DNA of 13,551 nucleotides from Granulicella sp. (GTDB taxonomy: Bacteria; Acidobacteriota; Terriglobia; Terriglobales; Acidobacteriaceae): positions 1 to 13,551 of the forward strand of contig PKWK01000061.1 in NCBI GenBank assembly GCA_003133205.1, read 5' to 3'. Made by a program: the position numbers and the translations under genes. Of this stretch, positions 6,391 through 13,551 are shown piece by piece. Numbering within the stretch: the first letter of the stretch is position 1; the number at the start of each line of letters is the position of its first letter. The notes below the pieces were generated by a model, which saw only the letters and a program-made list of their open reading frames with translations, was not told where the DNA came from and did not search any database.

Positions 6391-9300
6391 ATGGCATACA
6401 AAACAAATGGTTTCTATCGCGTTCTCTCGACGGCGATGGCGAGCGTGTTGTCGCTGTTCACCCTGCTGGTACTTCTGGTGTTGCCGGCCAGCCTCAAGGC
6501 GCAATCAGGTGGCCAGGGTGCCATTACCGGGACTGTCACGGACAGCACGGGCGCCGCTATTCCGGATGCCACCGTTACGGCCACCAACCTGGCGACCAAT
6601 GTCGCGACCATCCGCACAACGTCCGGTGCAGGCGCGTATTCGATCGCGCCACTTCCGCCGGGCATTTATTCCGTCCAGGTAGCGGCCAAGGGCTTCAAGA
6701 CATTGCGTCAGGACAACCTGTCTGTGGACGCCCTGAATGCGCTGGGCTTTAACCCTGTGCTTTCGATCGGCGAAGCGACTGAAACCGTGGTGGTAACTGC
6801 GGCGCCTCCTGTGCTGGACACGACCAACGCCACGCTCGGAGTGGTCATGGAGAACGAGACGTATGCGGCTCTGCCGGTCCAGATGAACAATGCGCAGCGC
6901 GATGCTACGGCATTCGCGTCACTGGTGCCGGGAGCACAGGCGGGCATTCGTGTACCGATTATTGGTGGCACGACCAACTACCTAGGACAACTGTATCTGG
7001 ATGGACTGCCGGCACAGACGATCAACCAGCAGGGCGATAACCGCCTGGTCTCGCAGGCTGTCGACGTGGACGCGGTGGATCAGTTCCAGGTGGTGACGAG
7101 CACGCCCCCGGCGGAGTACTCGGGTGCAGGCGCGCTGAACTTCACGATGAAGTCGGGCGGCAACAAGTATCACGGGCAGGTTTCAGACTTCATCCGCAAC
7201 ACGGCCTTCGACGCGTGGAGCTTCACATCCAAGGCGGCCACGGTGACAAACCTGCAAGGGCAGAAGGTGCCGGCGCCGAAGCCGACTGAGCATCAGAACG
7301 AACTTTCGGTTACGTTCGGTGGTCATGTTCCGCACACGGCCAACAAGCTGTTCTTCTTCTTTGCGTATGGCAAGTACCACTCGCGGCGAGGCGGCGTGCC
7401 CCAGTTGTTCACGGTTCCCACCACGCTGATGACGCAGGGCGACTTCACCGAACTGAACGGGAACATCGGTACGGGCGGATTCACGGGTAGCAATAATCAA
7501 AAGATCTTCGATCCGACTAGCAACTCGTGCGTTGGCACTGTTTGCACCCGCCTGCCGTTCCAGGGGGTGAAGAATGGAGTCCCGACCGACAACGTGATCC
7601 CGGCCAGCTATCAGTCGCCGATCGCGTTGAAGATGGAGGCGTTGCTGCCTGCGCCCAGCTTAACCAACACCCTTACCAACAACTATCTGGGCAGCAATGC
7701 CAACGGATTCGACAACCATGTCATCGACTGGCGGGTCGACTTCGACCTCAACGCAAAGCACAGGATCTCCAGCGTCGGCGGGATGGGCGCAGTTAACTAT
7801 CTGAACAACTTTCAGGCTGGCGGCACCGCTCCGAATACTTACGGCTATCTTCCCCTGCCGTATATGGGAGGCACGTACGCGAACATCTTCCCGAAGGTCT
7901 ACCAGGTGGAAGATACGTGGACGATCAACGACCATCTCATCAACCAGTTGAAGTACGGGTTCACGCGGTTTATCCAACCGCAAATATCCGCCACGGACGG
8001 CGTCGCCACCTACTCACCGGGCGCCATGGGAATCACCAACCTCCCGGCTGGCCAGGCGAGCACGGTGTTTCCCGGCGTCGGGTTCGGTACGACTGGCGCC
8101 CTGGCCACTACGGTTACCGGCTGGGCCGGACCGAACAACGGGGGCTTCGTGACGCAGACGGTAAGCCCCAGCACCTATGCGGCCCTGGACAACCTGCAGT
8201 GGCTGAAGGGCAAGCACTCGATTACGGTCGGCTTCTCTTTCATGTGGGAGGAGATCAACTCAGCGTTGCCAAAGGGCTATTCGGGCATTACGCAACTGCA
8301 GTTCAACTCAAACTCCACGGCGCAGTACACCGCCAATGCCAGCACTCTCAGCTCCTCGTCGGGTAACTCGTACGCCAGCTTCCTGCTGGGCGCTGTGGGC
8401 AACAACGGCAGCGCCGCACCGTCGATCAACCTGCAGCCGGTGAGCGAAGTTGGTGGACGGTACCATGCGATAGCGCCCTATATCCAGGACAACTGGAAGC
8501 TGACGAGTAAGCTGACCATCGACATGGGACTTCGTTGGGACTACTTCCCACCGTTCCACGAGGTCAAGGATCGGTGGACCTTCATGAATCCCACTCTGAC
8601 GAACAGTGCCACCAGTACACCCGGCACGATGCAGTTTGCGGGTAGTTATGGCGGAACGGGAGTGAGCTGCGGGTGCCGCACACCGGTGCAAACCTTCTGG
8701 AAGAACTTCGGACCGCGTGTCGGTTTGGCTTACGCGATAGACGAGAAGACGGTCATTCGTGCCGGTATCGCGACAGTCTTCTCTCAGGCTGGCGGCGTGG
8801 GCGGCCGTGGAGGCAACGCTGGTGGAACTGGCCAGCTAGGCTTCAACATTACGGCAAGCGCAACACCTGAGTCGACGAGTGGAGTCGGCGCAGGACCTTC
8901 GTTCTACCTGAACAACGGCTCCACCTTCACCGGCAACGGAAAGGCCAATACTGATTTCCTCGGAAAAGGCTTTGCCTATCCGGCCAATCCAACTCCGAAT
9001 GCAGCCGCGCAGTTGCTGAACACAGGCAACTATCTGAACAGCTCTGGCGGTCTGGTGACGGCAAGCTCGGTATCCTTAGCGGACTTCTACATCTCAGGTC
9101 GCGCGCCGGAGTTCACATTCTTCAACGCCGGCATTGAGCGAAGCATCACCAAGGACATGACCATTGCGGTCAACTACGGGGGTGATGAGTCTCACTTCAT
9201 AACCACAGGCGGCAACGTTCGCGGTTTCTATAACAACCAGCTCAACCCGATCTACATTGCTGCTCTTGGACCGCAAAAGGACTCGACCGGCGCAAAGCCT

Positions 9301-10320
9301 CTTCTGATCGCAGCAGCGACCTCGGCGAACGTGGCCAAGGCGCAGGCAGTGCTGTCAGGGCTCAACATTCCCACATTCTTCCAGACTGCGGCGAATGCAA
9401 ACCCGACGAGTTCCACGTTGACCATCGCGCAGGGGCTGGTTGCTTTCCCGCAATACAGCGGCGTAACCGACCTGTGGGGCTCGAACGCGGCGAACTTCAG
9501 CTATCACTCAATGCAGATCACGTTGATGCAGCGCAAAGCACATGGCGTGGTCTTCAACGTCAACTACACCTACTCGAAGAACATCGGCGATGATGGTACG
9601 TTCCGCAGCGGGTTCGACATCCCGGCCGCGGCGCTCTCGGGCGGCGGCCAGAGCTGGCACCAGGACCGGATTGACCGATCCTGGACGACAATGTCAGCTC
9701 CGCAGATCGTACATGCGTACGGCGTCTATGATCTTCCATTCGGCAAAGGGCATATCGGCGACGGCAATATGCTGGTGCGGGCCTTGGCGGGTGGATGGCA
9801 GATTGCAGGCATCTACACCTACCAGTCGGGATCTCCGGTCGCCATCGTTTCCAATCACTGCACCGCAACTACCTTCCCCCTTCAAGGGCAGTGCATGCCG
9901 GATATGGCCTTGAATGCTACGAATGCGCGCATCAACGGGAGCTATGGCACGGGTCCGAATGGCACCACAAATGCCAATCTTGGCAGTATCAGGTACTTCG
10001 ATACAACGAAGTTCGCAACCCCAACCAACGTCTCGACCGTGAGCGGTTCGCCGATCTATTTGATTGGCAATGCGCCGCGTACTCAGGCGGCCAACCTCCG
10101 GAATCCCGGCACCCAGAACCTGGATACGTCGTTGCACCGCACCTTCAGTCTGCCGAAGGACATCGGTACGTTTGTCTTCCAAGTTGACTGCCTGAACACG
10201 TGGAACAAAGTAACGTTCGGGGGGCCGGCAGCGACGGTCGGAGCATCCAACTTCGGCCAGATCTCCGGCATCGCGAACAACCCGCGCGACTTCCAGTTTG
10301 CGGGTCACATCAACTTCTAA
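6391..10320 (+). CDS. TonB-dependent-receptor-like outer membrane protein, Oar-type
   Basis: The 1309-residue protein has a Sec signal peptide with a long hydrophobic core (17-33) and likely cleavage after LKA (35-37). A CarboxypepD_reg-like Ig-type domain follows (about 42-125: GAITGTVTDSTGAAIPDATV, PPGIYSVQVAAKGFK), then a plug-like region starting near ETVVVTA (about 131-137) and a very large beta-barrel. Typical barrel segments are NVNYTYSKNIGD, VYDLPFGKG and GGWQIAGIYTYQSGSP; the chain ends in Phe, as outer membrane barrels do. Such proteins are hugely expanded in Acidobacteriota and are presumed to import glycans or other large nutrients, or to mediate adhesion (Oar of Myxococcus). The substrate cannot be read from sequence; the nearby GH2 enzyme makes an oligosaccharide plausible. 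GAGG (6382-6385) lies five bases before the ATG. It has its own promoter upstream and a terminator after it. Confidence 0.93.
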   Translation: MAYKTNGFYRVLSTAMASVLSLFTLLVLLVLPASLKAQSGGQGAITGTVTDSTGAAIPDATVTATNLATNVATIRTTSGAGAYSIAPLPPGIYSVQVAAKGFKTLRQDNLSVDALNALGFNPVLSIGEATETVVVTAAPPVLDTTNATLGVVMENETYAALPVQMNNAQRDATAFASLVPGAQAGIRVPIIGGTTNYLGQLYLDGLPAQTINQQGDNRLVSQAVDVDAVDQFQVVTSTPPAEYSGAGALNFTMKSGGNKYHGQVSDFIRNTAFDAWSFTSKAATVTNLQGQKVPAPKPTEHQNELSVTFGGHVPHTANKLFFFFAYGKYHSRRGGVPQLFTVPTTLMTQGDFTELNGNIGTGGFTGSNNQKIFDPTSNSCVGTVCTRLPFQGVKNGVPTDNVIPASYQSPIALKMEALLPAPSLTNTLTNNYLGSNANGFDNHVIDWRVDFDLNAKHRISSVGGMGAVNYLNNFQAGGTAPNTYGYLPLPYMGGTYANIFPKVYQVEDTWTINDHLINQLKYGFTRFIQPQISATDGVATYSPGAMGITNLPAGQASTVFPGVGFGTTGALATTVTGWAGPNNGGFVTQTVSPSTYAALDNLQWLKGKHSITVGFSFMWEEINSALPKGYSGITQLQFNSNSTAQYTANASTLSSSSGNSYASFLLGAVGNNGSAAPSINLQPVSEVGGRYHAIAPYIQDNWKLTSKLTIDMGLRWDYFPPFHEVKDRWTFMNPTLTNSATSTPGTMQFAGSYGGTGVSCGCRTPVQTFWKNFGPRVGLAYAIDEKTVIRAGIATVFSQAGGVGGRGGNAGGTGQLGFNITASATPESTSGVGAGPSFYLNNGSTFTGNGKANTDFLGKGFAYPANPTPNAAAQLLNTGNYLNSSGGLVTASSVSLADFYISGRAPEFTFFNAGIERSITKDMTIAVNYGGDESHFITTGGNVRGFYNNQLNPIYIAALGPQKDSTGAKPLLIAAATSANVAKAQAVLSGLNIPTFFQTAANANPTSSTLTIAQGLVAFPQYSGVTDLWGSNAANFSYHSMQITLMQRKAHGVVFNVNYTYSKNIGDDGTFRSGFDIPAAALSGGGQSWHQDRIDRSWTTMSAPQIVHAYGVYDLPFGKGHIGDGNMLVRALAGGWQIAGIYTYQSGSPVAIVSNHCTATTFPLQGQCMPDMALNATNARINGSYGTGPNGTTNANLGSIRYFDTTKFATPTNVSTVSGSPIYLIGNAPRTQAANLRNPGTQNLDTSLHRTFSLPKDIGTFVFQVDCLNTWNKVTFGGPAATVGASNFGQISGIANNPRDFQFAGHINF

Positions 10321-10346
10321 CCAGCTACACCGATTCAAAAACATAG

Positions 10347-10381
10347 CCGCCACATCCGAAACGATGTGGCGGTTTTGTTTT
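10347..10381 (+). terminator. Rho-independent terminator of the receptor gene, possibly bidirectional
   Basis: CCGCCACATC (10347-10356) pairs perfectly with GATGTGGCGG (10363-10372) around the loop CGAAAC, followed by TTTTGTTTT (10373-10381). It lies 26 bases after the receptor stop codon. On the minus strand the stem is followed by CTATGTTTTTG, so it may also end the convergent DUF882 gene, whose stop is ten bases away. Confidence 0.93.
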
Positions 10382-10390
10382 GCGCTGAAG

Positions 10391-10981
10391 CTATCGGAAG
10401 GACCAGGTGCGCACGGGGCCTACGTCGACGTGCACGAACTGCGAGATCGGGTAGAAGCCGACTCCGCCCGCGTGGAGTGCAAGGGCCGCATTGCGCAAGG
10501 TGACCGTGCTCACGCCGGGAACGCGGATGTCGATCGCCTTGGCGAGCATGTGCTGGCTGTGCTCGGCGACGCCGGTGTCGGCGCTGCGTGTGCGCAGGAA
10601 GTTGTTGCTCTCCGGAGTGCGGTAGCCGCAGATGATGTCGATGACGCCGTTGGGACGGCCGAGTCGGGTCATCAGCGCGTGAAGCAGGTCGAACTCCTTC
10701 GGATCGTAGCTGCTGACGTCCTCGGTTCGATGATCGCGCAGGAAGTGGTTGAGCTGATCGAGTGCATTGGGAATGTAGGTATCACCGATGCGATAGACGA
10801 CGTCGATGTCTTCCCCGGTGTGGAGATGGTGCATGCGGAGGTGATATTGCTGCTGCGAAGCCGTCACTGCGGTCGGCCCCGCGTCGATGGTAAGACGGTC
10901 TGTAGCTTTGGCGCTTGAAACTAATCCCAATGAAATTGCTGCAATGGCGGCTAGAGCCGCTATTCGTTTTCCAGATACCAT
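10391..10981 (-). CDS. DUF882 / YcbK (MepK)-family murein peptidase, exported
   Basis: The 196-residue protein has a signal peptide (core AALAAIAAISLGLV, likely cleavage after AKA at 24-26) and a peptidase M15_2 (DUF882) domain. The zinc-site pattern is visible: His144 and Asp151 in SQHMLAKAID, and His184 in FVHVDVG; CGYRTPESN (118-126) and GGVGFYP (172-178) are family signatures. The Escherichia coli member YcbK (MepK) is a murein endopeptidase that cuts mDAP-mDAP crosslinks, so a periplasmic peptidoglycan-remodelling role is likely; exact bond specificity here is inferred. The E. coli protein has a Tat signal, whereas this one shows no twin arginine. GGGGAGA lies about 11 bases before the ATG, a slightly long spacing, and no in-frame alternative start is visible nearby. 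It is divergent from the YceH gene; the 191-base gap shows no strong promoter hexamers, only a weak GATAAACT on the minus strand. Confidence 0.92.
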   Translation of the reverse strand: MVSGKRIAALAAIAAISLGLVSSAKATDRLTIDAGPTAVTASQQQYHLRMHHLHTGEDIDVVYRIGDTYIPNALDQLNHFLRDHRTEDVSSYDPKEFDLLHALMTRLGRPNGVIDIICGYRTPESNNFLRTRSADTGVAEHSQHMLAKAIDIRVPGVSTVTLRNAALALHAGGVGFYPISQFVHVDVGPVRTWSFR

Positions 10982-11172
10982 TCGCGTTGTTTCTCCCCGG
11001 GGTTGGCGTGCTATGAATCCGCATACGCGAATGAGATTTGCGTTCCTCGATTCACTTCTCTAGTTTATCGCACTCATGGGTCGCGGGCACTAGCCCGTTT
11101 GTGTCATCTTATTGTCGCAATGACTGCAACTCGGGAGGTTGAGCGGGGAACGGGCTGTGGCACTCTTAATGT

Positions 11173-11871
11173 ATGACACTTGACCCGATCCAGATTCGCG
11201 TCCTTGGCGCATTGATAGAGAAGGAGATCCTGACTCCGGAGAACTATCCGTTGTCGCTGAATGCGTTGCTGGCCGCGTGCAACCAGCGTTCGAGCCGCGA
11301 TCCCGTGGTGACGCTCACCGAGGACGAGGTGCGGCAAGCGCTGCACACTCTTGAGGACCTGGGGCTGACAGCGGTGGTGCGGGATAGCCGCGTGGCGAAG
11401 TATGAGCACCGTATCCGCACGGTGTTGAACCTGCGGCGCGACGAGACCGCGATTCTATGCCTCCTGTTTCTGCGCGGGCCGCAGACACCGGGAGAGCTTC
11501 GTGCCCGCGCTGACCGCATGTACAGCTTTGACGGGCTTGAAGGGGTCGAGAGCACGCTGGGGCGGTTGACGGCGGCTGGAGTTTCTCCGACGGGCGTGGA
11601 GCCTTCAGGGGCGTCGGATCCGCGGCCTCTGGCGACTGTGCTGCCACGGCAGCCTGGCTCGCGGGAGGCGCGCTATGCGCATCTGCTCGGCGGACCGATC
11701 GAGGTAGTCTCGCGAAATTCCGACTTCGAGAAGCGTGGCCCTTCTGCGAGTGAACAGGCTCCGGCGACGACGCTGGCAACTCGAATATCCGAGTTGGAGG
11801 CCGAGGTTGCGGCGCTGCGAACAGCGGTTGCGAGGATTGAGGATCGACTTGAGGCGGGATCGGCAACCTGA
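11173..11871 (+). CDS. YceH / DUF480 family protein
   Basis: This 232-residue protein matches the UPF0502 (YceH, DUF480) family over its whole length. The signature RVLGALIEKEILTPENYPLS begins at residue 9 and continues into LNALLAACNQRSSRDPV; a second winged-helix repeat carries LFLRGPQTPGELRARADRM (98-116). The C terminus (ATRISELEAEVAALRTAVAR, 202-221) is a heptad-rich coiled coil, common in the family and suggesting dimerisation. Two tandem winged helices imply nucleic acid or protein binding in the cytoplasm, but no function is established. The start is fixed by the family N terminus; there is no Shine-Dalgarno within 20 bases (GTGGCACTCTTAATGT precedes the ATG), so translation may be weak or leaderless. 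GGGAGG appears only about 40 bases upstream. Confidence 0.92.
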   Translation: MTLDPIQIRVLGALIEKEILTPENYPLSLNALLAACNQRSSRDPVVTLTEDEVRQALHTLEDLGLTAVVRDSRVAKYEHRIRTVLNLRRDETAILCLLFLRGPQTPGELRARADRMYSFDGLEGVESTLGRLTAAGVSPTGVEPSGASDPRPLATVLPRQPGSREARYAHLLGGPIEVVSRNSDFEKRGPSASEQAPATTLATRISELEAEVAALRTAVARIEDRLEAGSAT

Positions 11872-11896
11872 CAAGGTAGTAGCTGCTCGACTCCGG

Positions 11897-11923
11897 CCCC
11901 CCTCCCCCGAGGGATTTTGCATT
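11897..11923 (-). repeat. Degenerate G-run intergenic element (second copy)
   Basis: On the minus strand this reads AATGCAAAAT, CCCTC, then five G, A, six G. It shares the GCAAAA box followed by G-run/A/G-run with the element at 1233-1276, in reverse orientation and with a shorter spacer. It lies between the yceH stop and the shared terminator. Confidence 0.35.
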
Positions 11924-11930
11924 GGATCGC

Positions 11931-11963
11931 ATAAAGCAAGAGCCGCTCACTTTGAGCGGCTCT
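11931..11963 (-). terminator. Hairpin terminator between yceH and the radical SAM gene
   Basis: AGAGCCGCTCA (11939-11949) pairs perfectly over 11 bases with TGAGCGGCTCT (11953-11963) around a three-base loop. On the minus strand the stem is followed by TGCTTTAT, a broken U-tract, so it best fits termination of the radical SAM gene, whose stop codon is 26 bases away. On the plus strand no T run follows, but the stem may still affect the yceH transcript. Confidence 0.75.
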
Positions 11964-11989
11964 CGAGGTGTCGTTGCGTTGTGAACTGA

Positions 11990-13551
11990 TCAGTCGCCGG
12001 CTACGGCTTCTTCTACCTTCGCTGGGGCGGCGGCGGGCTTGATTTCGTTGAGGGAGATGAAGCCTGCCGGGGCGTCGGGCTCCTGGAGGATTTCCTTGCG
12101 GTAGAGCTTGGCCATGCGGGCGTTTTCGGCGTCCAGCTTGATCTTCGCGTCGCGTGCGCGGATCTTTTCTTCGCGCGCGTTCTTGGCGACACCGGACTTC
12201 TCGAAGGTGTCGTTGGCGGCCGCGTCGACGTGCTCCTGGTTGAGGACGAGGTCGTACTTGTCCGCCGTGTCCAGACCGACCTTCTTGCCGCCGGCGAAGA
12301 TCTCATGCCGTCCATGCTCCTCGTACCACTTGGTGAGCGTGGAAGTCATGTGCATCTTCTCGATGATGTTGCGCCAGCCCACGCCCGTGTTGTACGCGCA
12401 GAAGCTGATCTCGCCTTCCTGCGTGGCGTACGGGATGATGCACTGCTCGGTGCGACGGAAGTCGTAGTTGAAGAGATCCTGGAACCACATGCCCGCGATG
12501 AAGAGGAAGTTCCAGCGGTCGCCGCGGCGCTTCTTGATGTCTTCCATGGTGCGGTCGGCGGTGACCTTGCCGTAGTCGCGACCGGATGCGCCGAAGCTCT
12601 TATCGAACTTGGTGAGCAGGTCCTTGATCTTGAAGTGGGTAGGCGCTTCGTTTGGCTTGTAGTTGCGGATGAGCGCGAGCGCTGCGCCAATCATGGTCAT
12701 GTACTTGCCGCGGGCTGCGTCGTTGACGCGGGCGATGTCCTTGGCCAAGCGGTCGGCGTTGATGAACGCGGTGACCGGGACGGCTTCCTTGGTCTCCTTG
12801 TCGATCATCAGAGCCATGGAGATGCCGCAGTTCGGATGGCAGCCGCAGGAGAGCTGGCCCCAATCGCGATCGGGACCGTGAACGAGATCGGCCCAATCGG
12901 AGAAGGTGGACATGAAGGAGATGGGGAACCAGTCGCGCGTGGGCTCGCCGAGGCCAGTCTGGTTCTTGACGTCGTGGGCCATGTGGCTGAGTGTGTACCG
13001 CTGAGCAGCGCGGCGCTCATCTGAAACCGCCTCATCTCTTCCGGTAAATGAAACGGGCTGGAAGGAGAGGAAGTTGATCTTCTTCGGGTTGTCGAGGGCG
13101 AACTTGATGATGTTGCCGACCTGCTCGTTGTTGATCCCGTTGATGATGGTGGTGACGGGCACGATATCGACGCCGGCCTCGTAGAGGTTATGGATGGCCT
13201 GCAGCTTGACGTCGAACGCGTTGCCGACTTTGCGGTGCGAGTTGGCGGCGTTGCCGATGCCGTCGAACTGGAGGTAGGCGTAGCGCAAGCCAGCTTCGGC
13301 CGCAGCCTTGGCGAATTCCTTCGACTTGGCGAACTCGATGCCGTTGGTGGCAGCCTGGACGCTGGTGTAGCCGACCTTGCGGGCGTAGGCGACGGCGTCG
13401 AGGAAGTAAGGCGAGAGGGTGGGCTCGCCGCCGGAGAACTGCACGCTCATCTGGCGCCTGGGCTTGATGGTGACGGCGTTGTCCAGCATGGTCTTGATCT
13501 CGTCCCACGTGAGTTCGTGGACGAAGCCGACCTGGTTGGCGTCCATGAAGC
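11990..13551 (-). CDS. Radical SAM protein, tetraether/membrane-spanning-lipid synthase-like (5' partial)
   Basis: The frame is open to the window edge, so the N terminus and the expected radical SAM CxxxCxxC motif lie just outside; the first visible ATG (13544-13546) is probably internal. Numbering from it, GGEP (39-42, in VQFSGGEPTLSP) is the SAM-binding motif of a radical SAM barrel. All five visible cysteines fall in two places: SCGCHPNCG (C234, C236, C240) and QCIIPYATQEGEISFCAYN (C369, C383), consistent with auxiliary iron-sulfur or iron sites. This pattern, and the FCAYN block, resembles archaeal Tes (tetraether synthase) and the bacterial homologues (Mss) proposed to join two fatty chains into membrane-spanning lipids such as iso-diabolic acid in Acidobacteriota. 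Residues from about 440 form a charged helical tail ending in an Ala/Pro/Glu-rich segment. Radical SAM is sure; the lipid role is inferred from recalled family features. Promoter is outside the window. Confidence 0.88.
   Translation of the reverse strand, partial: FMDANQVGFVHELTWDEIKTMLDNAVTIKPRRQMSVQFSGGEPTLSPYFLDAVAYARKVGYTSVQAATNGIEFAKSKEFAKAAAEAGLRYAYLQFDGIGNAANSHRKVGNAFDVKLQAIHNLYEAGVDIVPVTTIINGINNEQVGNIIKFALDNPKKINFLSFQPVSFTGRDEAVSDERRAAQRYTLSHMAHDVKNQTGLGEPTRDWFPISFMSTFSDWADLVHGPDRDWGQLSCGCHPNCGISMALMIDKETKEAVPVTAFINADRLAKDIARVNDAARGKYMTMIGAALALIRNYKPNEAPTHFKIKDLLTKFDKSFGASGRDYGKVTADRTMEDIKKRRGDRWNFLFIAGMWFQDLFNYDFRRTEQCIIPYATQEGEISFCAYNTGVGWRNIIEKMHMTSTLTKWYEEHGRHEIFAGGKKVGLDTADKYDLVLNQEHVDAAANDTFEKSGVAKNAREEKIRARDAKIKLDAENARMAKLYRKEILQEPDAPAGFISLNEIKPAAAPAKVEEAVAGD

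Noticed and set aside
9694..10353. Open frame of 219 codons antisense to the receptor gene
   Set aside because: It covers the receptor's conserved C-terminal barrel and runs through the terminator; shadow frame.
10298..10918. Open frame of 206 codons on plus, opposite the DUF882 gene
   Set aside because: It crosses the terminator hairpin and is antisense to a gene with intact catalytic motifs.
12230..13024. Open frame of 264 codons on the plus strand inside the radical SAM gene
   Set aside because: It lies antisense to a gene with clear motifs; long antisense frames are expected in high-GC coding DNA, and the translation resembles no family.

Overview
The window reads as a piece of chromosome from an Acidobacteriota, most likely class Terriglobia (Acidobacteriaceae-type). 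The main evidence is a 1309-residue TonB-dependent-receptor-like outer membrane protein with an N-terminal CarboxypepD_reg-like domain, a hallmark expanded family of that group. It sits among high-GC genes for a Tat-exported family 2 glycosidase, a DUF882 murein hydrolase and a radical SAM protein of the tetraether/membrane-spanning-lipid synthase type. This taxonomic call is inference from gene content; no rRNA gene is present.

Layout. 19-432 (-): solo HicB-type antitoxin-like protein. 683-943 (+): small GlsB/YeaQ/YmgE-type membrane protein. 944-1314: a 371-base non-coding stretch holding a hairpin, a candidate structured small RNA ending in a strong intrinsic terminator, a plausible gltX promoter and a G/C-run palindromic element. 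1315-2820 (+): glutamyl-tRNA synthetase. 2912-5491 (+): exported GH2 beta-galactosidase-like enzyme. 5538-6137 (+): exported conserved hypothetical protein, 46 bases downstream and probably co-transcribed. 6288-6317: a clear sigma-70-type promoter driving 6391-10320 (+), the TonB-dependent-receptor-like protein, which ends at a textbook terminator (10347-10381). 10391-10981 (-): exported DUF882/YcbK (MepK-like) peptidase, convergent with the receptor and divergent from 11173-11871 (+), a YceH/DUF480 protein. 11990-13551 (-): radical SAM protein whose 5' end lies outside the window; a hairpin terminator separates it from the convergent yceH gene.

How the genes may work together. The GH2 enzyme (export, glycan trimming) and the large outer-membrane receptor (possible oligosaccharide uptake) could form a small glycan-use neighbourhood, but they have separate promoters and no sugar regulator is visible. 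The DUF882 peptidase, the GlsB-like protein and the putative lipid-crosslinking radical SAM enzyme all concern the cell envelope without forming an operon. The most notable items are the radical SAM protein with all five visible cysteines in two compact motifs, the candidate small RNA at about 1020-1127, a strand-independent switch of G/C skew near position 2850, and intergenic G-run elements next to a GCAAAA box.
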